Below are positions 6,964-13,561 of a DNA stretch of 15,038 bases, piece after piece; within the stretch, counting starts at the first letter, position 1, and each line of letters opens with the position of its first letter. Made by a program: the position numbers and the translations under genes. The notes beneath the pieces are model-generated. The model worked only from the letters and a program-made list of their open reading frames with translations. It was not told the DNA's origin and did no database searches. Origin of the DNA: Bacillota bacterium (GTDB lineage: Bacteria > Bacillota > Clostridia > Lutisporales > Lutisporaceae); contig JALNWH010000042.1 of the NCBI GenBank assembly GCA_023230985.1, positions 1-15,038 on the forward strand, read 5' to 3'.

Positions 6964-8439
6964 TTGAGAACTACATTTGGGAGTCTTAACATTGCAAATA
7001 CGGGCTTATTTGCCGCCCACAGGGCTCTTGACGTTACAAGCCATAATATTGCCAACACCAATACCGATGGCTACTCCCGTCAAGTATTGTTACAAAAAGC
7101 CTCAATACCCATATGGGGAGATCCCAAGGGTATAATGGGTACCGGCGTTGATACCTATAACATAGTCAGAATCAGAAACGAATATCTGGACTCAAAATTT
7201 TGGAGCCAAAACAGATCCGTAGGAGAATGGACTATCAAACAAGAAAATTTAGCTTCTATAGAAACCATATTTAATGAGCCTTCCAATACGGGATTGCGGC
7301 AAGTACTTGACGAATACTTTATAGCATTGGATGAATTATCCAAAAGTACCGGTGATAATACTAAGAGAGTTGCTGTAGTGGAAAGGGCTAAAACCCTTGC
7401 CACATCAATAAATAGAAACGGTCATGAAATAATAGATGCTATTAGGGACACAAATTCTGCAGTTCAGAGCAAGGTAGAAGAAATAAATTCCTTGGCTTTA
7501 CAAATATCAGTCTTAAACAGACAGATATATAATATGGAATTAGGGGATAATCAGGCAAATGATTTGCGGGATCAAAGGACTGCCTTATTGGATAAATTGT
7601 CAAAAATAATAGATATTGAGGTAAGTACTAATAAAGACTACCATAACAATGAAACTTTAAGTATAAAGCTTGGCGGCATAACCTTTGTAGAACACGTGGA
7701 TTATCAGGAATTAGCCTATGTTGATATAGATGTGCCGGGCATCACGGACTTGGGTGCCGGTAAAATGAGTCAAATTGTATGGAAGGGCATGGAAAGTCAA
7801 AAAGTAGCTATAGGTAGCGGAGAATTACGTGGCCTTTTGGATATAAGGGATGGCGACGGACAAGGACTTAACTATAGAGGACTTAGATATTATTTGGGAA
7901 AACTCAACGAATTTGCCCGGGAATTTTCCATAGCTATAAATGAACAACATAGAAAAGGTGTTGATTTTTATGGCGAACCGGGCACAGACTTTTTTATAGT
8001 TCCCCCTGAAGGTGAAAATAAAATCAATTGTCTAAATATTGCTGTAAGCGGTTTTCTATTAGTTGATGCTAATCTTATTGCTGCTTCATCGGATATAGAA
8101 GGAGAAAGCAATAATGAAAATATACTCAAGATGATATCATTAAAGGATGATACCTCATTATTTCAATCAACAAAGGGTACACTGGATGACTTTATAAAAG
8201 CAATGCTGTCAACACTGGCAGTTGACTCGCAGCAGTCGATAAGAATGCTTACAAATACGGAAATCCTTGCAGCCCAAACGGATATCACCCGAATGTCAGT
8301 ATCAGGAGTGCTTTTAGATGAAGAGATGGGCAATATGATAAAATTCAACCAAGCTTACAACGCAAGTGCCATGATGATAACAACATTGGATAAGATACTT
8401 GACACTACTATTAATAGACTGGGAATGGTAGGGAGGTAA
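6964..8439 (+). CDS. flgK: Flagellar hook-associated protein 1 FlgK (second, paralogous copy)
   Basis: The 491-residue product is read from TTG 6964, eight bases after AAAGGTG. Like the preceding gene it shows the axial-protein N-terminus (LFAAHRALDVTSHNIANTNT, then DGYSRQ, about residues 15-40) and a FlgK C-terminus (NMIKFNQAYNASAMMITTLD, then KILDTTINRLGMVGR). The 'FIALDELSKSTGDNTKRVAV' region and 'ANDLRDQRTALLDKLSKIID' region are also FlgK-like and align with the first copy. The central domain differs from the first copy, so this is an old duplication or separately acquired paralogue rather than a recent repeat. It probably also forms a hook–filament junction ring; whether both are used together or alternatively cannot be told. 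Its last bases supply the flgL ribosome site. Confidence 0.93.
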   Translation: MRTTFGSLNIANTGLFAAHRALDVTSHNIANTNTDGYSRQVLLQKASIPIWGDPKGIMGTGVDTYNIVRIRNEYLDSKFWSQNRSVGEWTIKQENLASIETIFNEPSNTGLRQVLDEYFIALDELSKSTGDNTKRVAVVERAKTLATSINRNGHEIIDAIRDTNSAVQSKVEEINSLALQISVLNRQIYNMELGDNQANDLRDQRTALLDKLSKIIDIEVSTNKDYHNNETLSIKLGGITFVEHVDYQELAYVDIDVPGITDLGAGKMSQIVWKGMESQKVAIGSGELRGLLDIRDGDGQGLNYRGLRYYLGKLNEFAREFSIAINEQHRKGVDFYGEPGTDFFIVPPEGENKINCLNIAVSGFLLVDANLIAASSDIEGESNNENILKMISLKDDTSLFQSTKGTLDDFIKAMLSTLAVDSQQSIRMLTNTEILAAQTDITRMSVSGVLLDEEMGNMIKFNQAYNASAMMITTLDKILDTTINRLGMVGR

Positions 8440-8444
8440 TATAA

Positions 8445-10763
8445 ATGCGTATTACAAATAGTATGATGGTGAACAATCTCCTTAAAAACCTATATAAAAA
8501 CTATACAAAAATGGATAAAGCCCAACAAATGCTTGCATCACAAAAAAAATTCCTGCGGCCTTCCGATGATCCTATCGGTGTTACAAGAAGCCTGCGTCTA
8601 ACCACCGAATTACTAAACATGTATCAATATAGCAGAAACGTTGATGACAGCGATTCATGGCTTCAAAGCAGCGAGCAGGTAGTAAAAAACATGATAGAGG
8701 TAATGCAAAGGGTCAGAGAATTGACAGTCCAAGCATCCAATGAAACCTATTCACCTGAAGACAGGAATAAGGTAGCAGATGAAATAGCGGAACTAAAGAA
8801 TCAGTTAATCGGGCTGGGCAATACCGCCTATGCAGGAAGTTATCTTTTTTCCGGATATAAAACCGATAAACCTTTATTTAACTTGGATGGCACCTATAGC
8901 TTGGATGGTGGAGTTTTAAGTATCAATGAAGATATTTTTGTCAATGTAGGCATAAGCGATAGAATGAGTATTAACTATGTAGGACAAAAAATATTCGGAC
9001 ATATGGCCACAACGACCTATAATGAATATGTACTAAAAGGTAATAGTAACTTTGTCGGGGCAAATTTGGATGGCACAAATAATGAAATTATTCTAAGTTA
9101 TAACAATATAGAATATACTATCGTAATGCCAGAAAATGAATATAATTCTTTTGAAGGCGGCAGTTTTGTAGAGGACTTAAATGAGGCAATTAAAAATGCT
9201 ACAGCCGGCATTTCACCGGCTCCTGAATTAAAGGATGTGGTTAAAGCTTCCCTTGAAAACGGCGAAATAGTATTCCGTGGTGCTAGAGAGTTCAAAATAA
9301 TATCTGACGGTACTACAATGGATATAAAAGATATAATGGGAATTGATTTTGACAAAGGGGCGGAATTAACGAAGATCATCATCTCTGATATTGATGATAT
9401 TGATAACCCCATATCTCATGGAGATGAAGAATATCGGCTTAAAGCGGAAGGCGGATTTAGTGCAATCACTGCCGGAGACGAATTCACAATATACTACGGT
9501 GATTATACTTATACAGTAACAATGGACAGGGATTATGGGCTTGATGAAAATAAGGAATTTATATACGATTTTAATAAAAAACTGGCGGAAGACCCGGATT
9601 TAAAAGAACTCAGAGGACATCTTAAACTTTATGAAAAAGATGGAAAACTTGCAATATCAGCAGATAAGAAATTTAGACTTGATAGTGAGAATTTTGATAA
9701 GCTGGGTTTTGATGAAAATGCCGGTGGTTTAAAATCAATAAAAATTGCTCATAGTATACAGGGAGGAGAAATAAATCTTATTGATAATCCCATCACTATT
9801 ACAAATGATATAAACGATAAATTATATCTGGTATATGGCGGCAAAGGCTATACTATTGATTTAATTGATTCAGGGACAAAAACTTATGATGGTTCAATAG
9901 GCAATACCTTTGATGATTTAGTAAATGATATACAATCGGCAATAAATAAAAGCGAAGAACTTAAAGGCTATATTTCCGTAACAGGAAATAATGGCAAAAT
10001 GCAATTTAGCGCAGATTCAGAATTTAAACTTACCTATGGTACAACGGGAGACTTTGACGGAATAAGCGATTTATCTGCAGACCCTTTGACTATAGATGGC
10101 TCAAATGATAGATTTGATATAAAACTTGGAAGCGGTTCGTCAATAACTGTAGACTTAGAACAAGGGGAATATAATTCTTTAGATGAATTAACAAAAGCTA
10201 TACAAAAATCAATAGATGGAGATATGTATACAAGAGGCAGAGTAACAGTCAGTAATGACGGTACAAATATAACCTTTTATTCAGATATACCTGTTACAAT
10301 ATTGCAAACGCCCGGCTCCGGACTATTAAATTCCAATACATCTTCCGATAGTGACCTGATGGAAGCTTTCAGTTTTAACACTGCAAAACAAAGTTCAAGG
10401 ATAGATAAAAGAGTAGAATCCGGTTCTGCAACACAGCTAATAGGAGTATTAGACCAACTTATACTTGACTTAAACGATAACAATACCGAAGGTATAAGTA
10501 AAGCATTAAAGAGGCTGGATGCCAATATAAATAACCTTAATGCGGTACGAGCGGAAATGGGAGTAAAAAGCAATAGATTGGAACTTACTAAAAATAGAAT
10601 AGAAGATGACAATGTGAATCTCAGGGAGCTGTTATCGAAAAACGAAGATGTGGATATTGCGGAAATGATAATGAAACTTCAAATGGATACAAATGTCTAT
10701 AACGCTGCTCTCTCTGTCGGCTCAAAGATAATAACCCTATCCTTGGTAGATTTTTTGAGATAA
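8445..10763 (+). CDS. flgL: Oversized FlgL (hook-associated protein 3) with flagellin-IN-like repeat insert
   Basis: The 772-residue protein starts at ATG 8445, after GGAGG at the end of flgK2. Residues 1-145 are a typical FlgL N-terminus (MRITNSMMVNNLLKNLYKNY... KKFLRPSDDPIGVTRSL ... RVRELTVQASNETYS ... AYAGSYLFSGYKT), and residues about 640-772 a typical C-terminal helix pair ending SVGSKIITLSLVDFLR. Ordinary FlgL proteins are about 300 residues. Here a roughly 415-residue insert (about 213-625) holds four related modules, starting near 213, 346, 459 and 556. Each has a beta-rich start (such as YNNIEYTIVM, YGDYTYTVTM, YGGKGYTIDL), a helix with DLNEAIK/DIQSAIN/ELTKAIQK, and an 'NGKI/M.F..' strand. 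This is the pattern of the flagellin hook IN motif found in FliD and some flagellins. The insert probably forms surface domains on the junction ring. Confidence 0.93.
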   Translation: MRITNSMMVNNLLKNLYKNYTKMDKAQQMLASQKKFLRPSDDPIGVTRSLRLTTELLNMYQYSRNVDDSDSWLQSSEQVVKNMIEVMQRVRELTVQASNETYSPEDRNKVADEIAELKNQLIGLGNTAYAGSYLFSGYKTDKPLFNLDGTYSLDGGVLSINEDIFVNVGISDRMSINYVGQKIFGHMATTTYNEYVLKGNSNFVGANLDGTNNEIILSYNNIEYTIVMPENEYNSFEGGSFVEDLNEAIKNATAGISPAPELKDVVKASLENGEIVFRGAREFKIISDGTTMDIKDIMGIDFDKGAELTKIIISDIDDIDNPISHGDEEYRLKAEGGFSAITAGDEFTIYYGDYTYTVTMDRDYGLDENKEFIYDFNKKLAEDPDLKELRGHLKLYEKDGKLAISADKKFRLDSENFDKLGFDENAGGLKSIKIAHSIQGGEINLIDNPITITNDINDKLYLVYGGKGYTIDLIDSGTKTYDGSIGNTFDDLVNDIQSAINKSEELKGYISVTGNNGKMQFSADSEFKLTYGTTGDFDGISDLSADPLTIDGSNDRFDIKLGSGSSITVDLEQGEYNSLDELTKAIQKSIDGDMYTRGRVTVSNDGTNITFYSDIPVTILQTPGSGLLNSNTSSDSDLMEAFSFNTAKQSSRIDKRVESGSATQLIGVLDQLILDLNDNNTEGISKALKRLDANINNLNAVRAEMGVKSNRLELTKNRIEDDNVNLRELLSKNEDVDIAEMIMKLQMDTNVYNAALSVGSKIITLSLVDFLR

Positions 10764-10818
10764 CAGGAGTAATACCGGCTTATATATTTGATTAAGATTG
10801 CGTTGTGAAAAGGTTTAG

Positions 10819-10903
10819 AATCTGTTAGCAAAGTGGAGGAATAGTTGCGTCAACTGTTTGAACGAAGTGAGTTTTGACGCAACCCGGAACAAGCTTACAG
10901 ATT
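10819..10903. repeat. Composite nested palindrome
   Basis: Outer arms AATCTGTTAGC (10819-10829) and GCTTACAGATT (10893-10903) pair at 10 of 11 positions. Inside them GTTGCGTCAA (10844-10853) pairs perfectly with TTGACGCAAC (10874-10883) around a 20-base loop. The nested design looks like a small structured mobile repeat or a stable RNA hairpin rather than a terminator, since no T-run follows. Confidence 0.7.
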
Positions 10904-10948
10904 GTTGACCTTGAAACTCAGCAATCGAATCAAATGATATATGCCGAA

Positions 10949-10976
10949 AATATCGTTCCGAACGTAGTGAAGAATC
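10949..10976. repeat. Dispersed palindromic repeat, fragmentary copy B
   Basis: The stretch containing TTCCGAACGTAGTGAAGAAT, followed by CTT, resembles the reverse complement of the copy at 13732-13770 (..ATTCTGAG....GCGACGAAGAATCTTA..) and the left arm of the copy at 6882. It appears to be half of the same palindromic element. Similarity is by eye and imperfect. Confidence 0.5.
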
Positions 10977-11080
10977 TTAACTCCAAAGAAGTGACCCAGG
11001 CAACCCGTGGTTAAAACCATATTGATATAAACTAATTTTACATATAAACTTAAATAAGAAAATAAATAGGGGGCTAAACC

Positions 11081-11509
11081 ATGCAAATAAAAACCAAATA
11101 TTTCGGTGAAATACAAATAGATGAAAAACAAATTATCGATTTTCCGGAAGGAATCCCCGGTTTCCAAGACGATAAACAATATATAATGATAAGAGACGAA
11201 GACACGGATTTCACCTTCTTTCAGTCTTTAAAAACCGAAGACCTTTGTTTTATCACCTTACCACCTGTACTTATAGCAGGAGACTATGGCTTTGATATAA
11301 GCAAAGAAACCGTAGAAAAATTGGAACTGGAAGAAGCAGAGGATGTTTTAGTATATTCCATACTCAATATCCCGGAAGACTATAAGAAGATGACTGCAAA
11401 CCTTAAAGCACCTATAGTAGTAAATATAAAAAATAACAAAGGTATTCAGGAATTATTGGATGACGATAAATTTGATTTAAAGCACCCTGTATTTAAGGGG
11501 GAAGAATAA
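11081..11509 (+). CDS. fliW: Flagellar assembly factor FliW
   Basis: The 142-residue protein starts at ATG 11081, seven bases after AGGGGG. It shows the FliW pattern: 'KTKYFGEIQIDEKQIIDFPE' at the N-terminus, followed by GIPGF (about residues 24-28), then a beta-barrel-like body with 'FFQSLKTEDLCFITLPP', 'ILNIPEDYKKMTANLKAPIV' and a C-terminal HPVF. FliW binds and allosterically inhibits CsrA; excess flagellin in turn sequesters FliW. Thus a cytoplasmic flagellin pool frees CsrA to stop flagellin translation. Its stop overlaps the csrA start (TAATG), giving translational coupling between antagonist and target, and flagellin follows. The arrangement is the same as in Bacillus subtilis. Confidence 0.96.
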   Translation: MQIKTKYFGEIQIDEKQIIDFPEGIPGFQDDKQYIMIRDEDTDFTFFQSLKTEDLCFITLPPVLIAGDYGFDISKETVEKLELEEAEDVLVYSILNIPEDYKKMTANLKAPIVVNIKNNKGIQELLDDDKFDLKHPVFKGEE

Positions 11510-11730
11510 TGTTAGTATTAGCCAGAAAAAAGGATGAATCCATACTTATAGGAGACAATATAGAAATAATTATAACGGATATAACGGAAGATAAAGTTAA
11601 AATAGGTATCGAAGCCCCCAGGCATATGAAAATCTTTCGCAAAGAGCTATTAGAACAAATCCAAGATGAAAACATAAAGTCCGCCGGTGCAAAGGTGGAT
11701 ATATCCGCATTGAGAAAAACCAAGATATAA
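11509..11730 (+). CDS. csrA: Carbon storage/translational regulator CsrA
   Basis: The 73-residue RNA-binding protein begins at ATG 11509, overlapping the fliW stop by one base, after AAGGGGGA. The N-terminus MLVLARKKDESILIGDNIEI and the central 'KIGIEAPRHMKIFRKEL' are classic CsrA. The RNA-contacting residues known from the family are present (Leu4, Arg6 and Arg44). A longer C-terminal tail (about residues 49-73) is the type seen in flagellated Gram-positive bacteria where FliW binds. CsrA dimers bind GGA motifs in hairpin loops and block ribosome access. Two such GGA-loop hairpins are visible in the flagellin leader (11901-11945), making that mRNA the obvious target. No clear terminator separates csrA from the flagellin promoter. 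Confidence 0.97.
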   Translation: MLVLARKKDESILIGDNIEIIITDITEDKVKIGIEAPRHMKIFRKELLEQIQDENIKSAGAKVDISALRKTKI

Positions 11731-11796
11731 TGTGCCTCTTTTAATTATTACATCATTTTCTCCTCATAATTACACGAAAAATATTTTAATAATCAC

Positions 11797-11824
11797 TAAA
11801 GTTCCATAAACATTCCTCCGATAT
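11797..11824 (+). promoter_or_regulatory. Sigma-28 type promoter of the flagellin gene
   Basis: TAAA (11797-11800), 16 bases, then TCCGATAT (11817-11824) matches the motility sigma consensus (-10 GCCGATAT, 7 of 8). The start of transcription should lie near 11831, giving a leader of about 115 nt before ATG 11946. The spacing equals that of the flgM promoter in this window. Confidence 0.88.
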
Positions 11825-11838
11825 AAATAATGAAAGCA

Positions 11839-11891
11839 ATAGATGACATTTCAAAAACCATAGGGCCCATGGCATGAGAAATGACATCTAT
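11839..11891 (+). promoter_or_regulatory. Long hairpin near the 5' end of the flagellin leader
   Basis: ATAGATGACATTTC (11839-11852) pairs with GAAATGACATCTAT (11878-11891) at 13 of 14 positions. A small inner stem CCAT (11858-11861) with ATGG (11869-11872) encloses AGGGCCC. Being close to the predicted transcript start, it is well placed to protect the mRNA 5' end or to act as a regulatory structure. The inverted repeat is seen in the sequence; its role is inferred. Confidence 0.65.
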
Positions 11892-11900
11892 GCAAATAAA

Positions 11901-11945
11901 TTCCGGAAAGGATTCCGGAAAAGTAAAATTCAAGGAGGAAGAATT
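11901..11945 (+). promoter_or_regulatory. Two predicted CsrA-binding hairpins in the flagellin leader
   Basis: First hairpin: TTCCGGAA (11901-11908) and TTCCGGAA (11913-11920) form a perfect 8-bp stem with loop AGGA (11909-11912), placing GGA exactly in a tetraloop. Second: AATTC (11927-11931) and GAATT (11941-11945) enclose AAGGAGGAA (11932-11940), so the Shine-Dalgarno with its GGA sits in a loop directly before ATG 11946. CsrA favours GGA in hairpin loops, and the Bacillus hag leader has the same two-site design with one site covering the Shine-Dalgarno. Confidence 0.8.
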
Positions 11946-13205
11946 ATGAGAATTAATAACAACTTAATGGCAATGAATACCCACAGACAGCTGGGAATTT
12001 CAAACACTTCAGGTTCAAAGTCAATGGAGAAACTTTCATCCGGTTTTAGGATCAACAGGGCCGGAGACGACGCCGCAGGCTTGGCAATCTCCGAAAAGAT
12101 GAGAGGTCAAATTCGAGGACTTACACAGGCATCGAGGAATGCTCAAGACGGCATCTCCCTTATTCAAACTGCGGAAGGTGCATTGAATGAAACTCACGCA
12201 ATTTTGCAGAGAATGAGAGAGTTGGCAGTACAATCATCCACCGATACAAATACAGATGATGACAGAAAAGAAATTCAAAAAGAAATAGACCAACTGGCAA
12301 CGGAGATTACAAGAATATCAACGACCACTCAATTTAACACAATGGATTTATTAGACGGGACCTATGAAGATAAGAAATTCCATATAGGCGCAAATGAAGC
12401 TCAAAATACAACAATAGCAATATCAAATATGAGTGCAGAAGCATTAAAAGTAGCCGGTGGAGCAGTTGAGTTGCTTGATGAAGTTGAAGAAGAATATCTA
12501 GGAGTAGAGAATCAGACAGTATTAAAGGATGGCGAAGGGAATATAGTAGCTGTTAAGGCAGGAGAAGATGATGCAGAAGGTTGGTATGCACCGGGAGATG
12601 TAAAAGCAAATACCGATGGAGATGCTCTAGAACTAGTAGATGGGGCAACAAAACTGGATGTCAAAGAAGGAGTCACATTAGATGGCAATCTAGTTACTAA
12701 AGTTGAAGAAGAATATCTAGGAGTAGAGGATCGGACAGTATTAAAGGATCGCGAAGAGAATATAGTAGCTGTTAAGGTAGGAGATGAGTGGTATGCACCT
12801 GGTGATGTGGAAGAAGACAGTGGCAGCTTAGCGGCTAAGACCGACGCAGAAGCACTGGATGTCAAAGAAGGCAGCTATATCGAAGGAGAAGGAACCGGCG
12901 CCGGCATCAATGTATCTACTCAAGAAGCAGCAGATAAGGCTATAACAGTTATTAATGACGCAATAAGTACAGTTTCATCTGAGCGTTCCAAACTTGGTGC
13001 TATGCAAAACAGATTAGAGCATACTATAAAGAATCTTGATAATACTGCTGAGAACCTACAAGCAGCAGAAGCAAGAATCCGTGACGTAGACATGGCCAAA
13101 GAGATAATGGAATTCACTAAACAGAATATATTACAACAAGCTGCGACAGCTATGTTGGCTCAAGCTAATATGGCACCCCAATCAGTATTACAACTATTAG
13201 GATAG
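11946..13205 (+). CDS. hag: Flagellin (Hag/FliC)
   Basis: The 419-residue filament subunit starts at ATG 11946, seven bases after AAGGAGG. The in-frame ATG at 11874 lies inside the leader hairpin and would add a non-flagellin extension. N-terminal D0/D1 (residues 1 to about 175) begins MRINNNLMAMNTHRQLG and includes KLSSGFRINRAGDDAAGLAI and RMRELAVQSSTDTNTDDDR. C-terminal D1/D0 (about 316-419) ends NILQQAATAMLAQANMAPQS, then VLQLLG. The central variable domain is unusually acidic and built from an imperfect tandem repeat of 73 and about 57 residues (180-252 and 253-309). Each carries VEEEYLGVE..TVLKD, NIVAVK and WYAPGDV. Expression should depend on sigma-28 and on CsrA/FliW. A group I intron core and a second copy of the last 14 codons follow the stop, so the true mature 3' end may lie at 13606. 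Confidence 0.97.
   Translation: MRINNNLMAMNTHRQLGISNTSGSKSMEKLSSGFRINRAGDDAAGLAISEKMRGQIRGLTQASRNAQDGISLIQTAEGALNETHAILQRMRELAVQSSTDTNTDDDRKEIQKEIDQLATEITRISTTTQFNTMDLLDGTYEDKKFHIGANEAQNTTIAISNMSAEALKVAGGAVELLDEVEEEYLGVENQTVLKDGEGNIVAVKAGEDDAEGWYAPGDVKANTDGDALELVDGATKLDVKEGVTLDGNLVTKVEEEYLGVEDRTVLKDREENIVAVKVGDEWYAPGDVEEDSGSLAAKTDAEALDVKEGSYIEGEGTGAGINVSTQEAADKAITVINDAISTVSSERSKLGAMQNRLEHTIKNLDNTAENLQAAEARIRDVDMAKEIMEFTKQNILQQAATAMLAQANMAPQSVLQLLG
12483..12873 (+). repeat. Tandem in-frame repeat in the flagellin variable domain
   Basis: Copy 1 (12483-12701, 219 nt) and copy 2 (12702 to about 12873) start with the same VEEEYLGVE segment and end with LDVKEG. The first 83 bases differ at only five positions. 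Copy 2 is shorter, lacking codons around the 'EDDAEG' and 'NTDGDALELV' stretches of copy 1. The frame is kept throughout. Confidence 0.9.
13161..13205 (+). repeat. Upstream copy of the duplicated flagellin 3' end
   Basis: These 45 bases encode QANMAPQSVLQLLG-stop in frame with flagellin. They match 13562-13606 at 39 of 45 positions; five of the six differences are synonymous (including TAG versus TAA), and the other changes the last residue from Gly to Arg. Together the two copies flank the group I intron core. Confidence 0.95.
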
Positions 13206-13561
13206 GCGGTAGTCAGTTGGCAGGGTCCCTTAGGGAGTAATCCTTAGGTGCAAATCGGGTGAATTGCTGGGAACTCCTTAAGCTGACTAAACCACAACGC
13301 AATCCGAAAGGGTAATCGTGAAGGTGTAAAAATTAGTTGGATTGGACAATCAGCAGCCAAGCTCCTGTATCGAAAGGTTGGAGAAGGTTCAACGACTAGG
13401 ATATACCACCTAAACAATTTATAACAGATTGCATGGTGATGAAATCCGTAGGGAAGAGGTGCTCCCGAAGTACCCGACAACCTGTTTTAGTGGTTAGTGG
13501 TTAGTGGCTAAATAGGTTGAAGATATAGTCTGGCAGATGGTGAAAGCCATTTGATTGCCCG
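13206..13561 (+). ncRNA. Group I intron (self-splicing ribozyme core)
   Basis: The conserved P, Q, R and S elements are all present: GAATTGCTGGGAA (13261-13273), AATCAGCAGCC (13349-13359), GGTTCAACGACTAG (13386-13399) and AAGATATAGTC (13520-13530). Pairings found by eye: P3 GGGUG (13257-13261)/CACCU (13407-13411); P4 UUGCUG (13264-13269)/CAGCAG (13351-13356); P5 CUGACUAA (13283-13290)/UUAGUUGG (13333-13340); P6 CUCC (13362-13365)/GGAG (13380-13383); P7 GACUA (13394-13398)/UAGUC (13526-13530); J8/7 AAGAUA (13520-13525); and a P9 hairpin (13532-13559). The last intron base is predicted to be G13561. No homing-endonuclease ORF fits inside. The 5' splice site is unresolved: exon logic favours U13160, which would make the intron 13161-13561 (401 nt) and include the first C-terminal copy. 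Only a 4-bp P1 (GGCU with GGUC at 13224-13227) is then available. I do not assign a subgroup. Confidence 0.9.
13487..13507 (+). repeat. Three tandem TTAGTGG heptamers inside the intron
   Basis: TTAGTGG occurs three times without interruption (13487-13493, 13494-13500, 13501-13507). The array sits in the loop region of a long hairpin whose stem is CAACCU (13478-13483)/AGGUUG (13514-13519) plus UUUAG (13486-13490)/CUAAA (13508-13512), directly before J8/7. Copy-number slippage here would change only loop length. Confidence 0.85.

Larger units (their letters stand above)
10764..11080. other. 317-bp intergenic region without a gene, containing repeats
   Basis: No credible ORF fills this gap between flgL and fliW, where Bacillus has yviE. 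It holds a composite palindrome (10819-10903), a fragment of the dispersed repeat (10949-10976) and a small palindrome TGGTTAAAACCA (11008-11019). Potential fliW promoter elements near 11022-11048 (TTGATA, then TATAAA after only 15 bases) are too weak to call. A minus-strand reading frame covers 10895-11179 but overlaps fliW and has no protein-like features. Confidence 0.7.

Noticed and set aside
10895..11179. 94-residue minus-strand ORF in the flgL–fliW gap
   Set aside because: It overlaps the start of fliW in antisense, runs through repeat sequences and has no family-like pattern.
11874..11945. Longer start for flagellin
   Set aside because: It would add residues unlike any flagellin N-terminus and would start within the leader hairpin; ATG 11946 has a clear AAGGAGG.
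12512..12865. 117-residue minus-strand ORF within flagellin
   Set aside because: It is a Ser/Thr/Pro-rich shadow of the acidic variable repeat, with repeats mirrored from the sense strand.
13244..13480. 78-residue minus-strand ORF inside the intron as a possible intron-encoded protein
   Set aside because: It lies antisense across the conserved ribozyme core, shows no homing-endonuclease motif (no LAGLIDADG, GIY-YIG or HNH pattern) and has no ribosome site.
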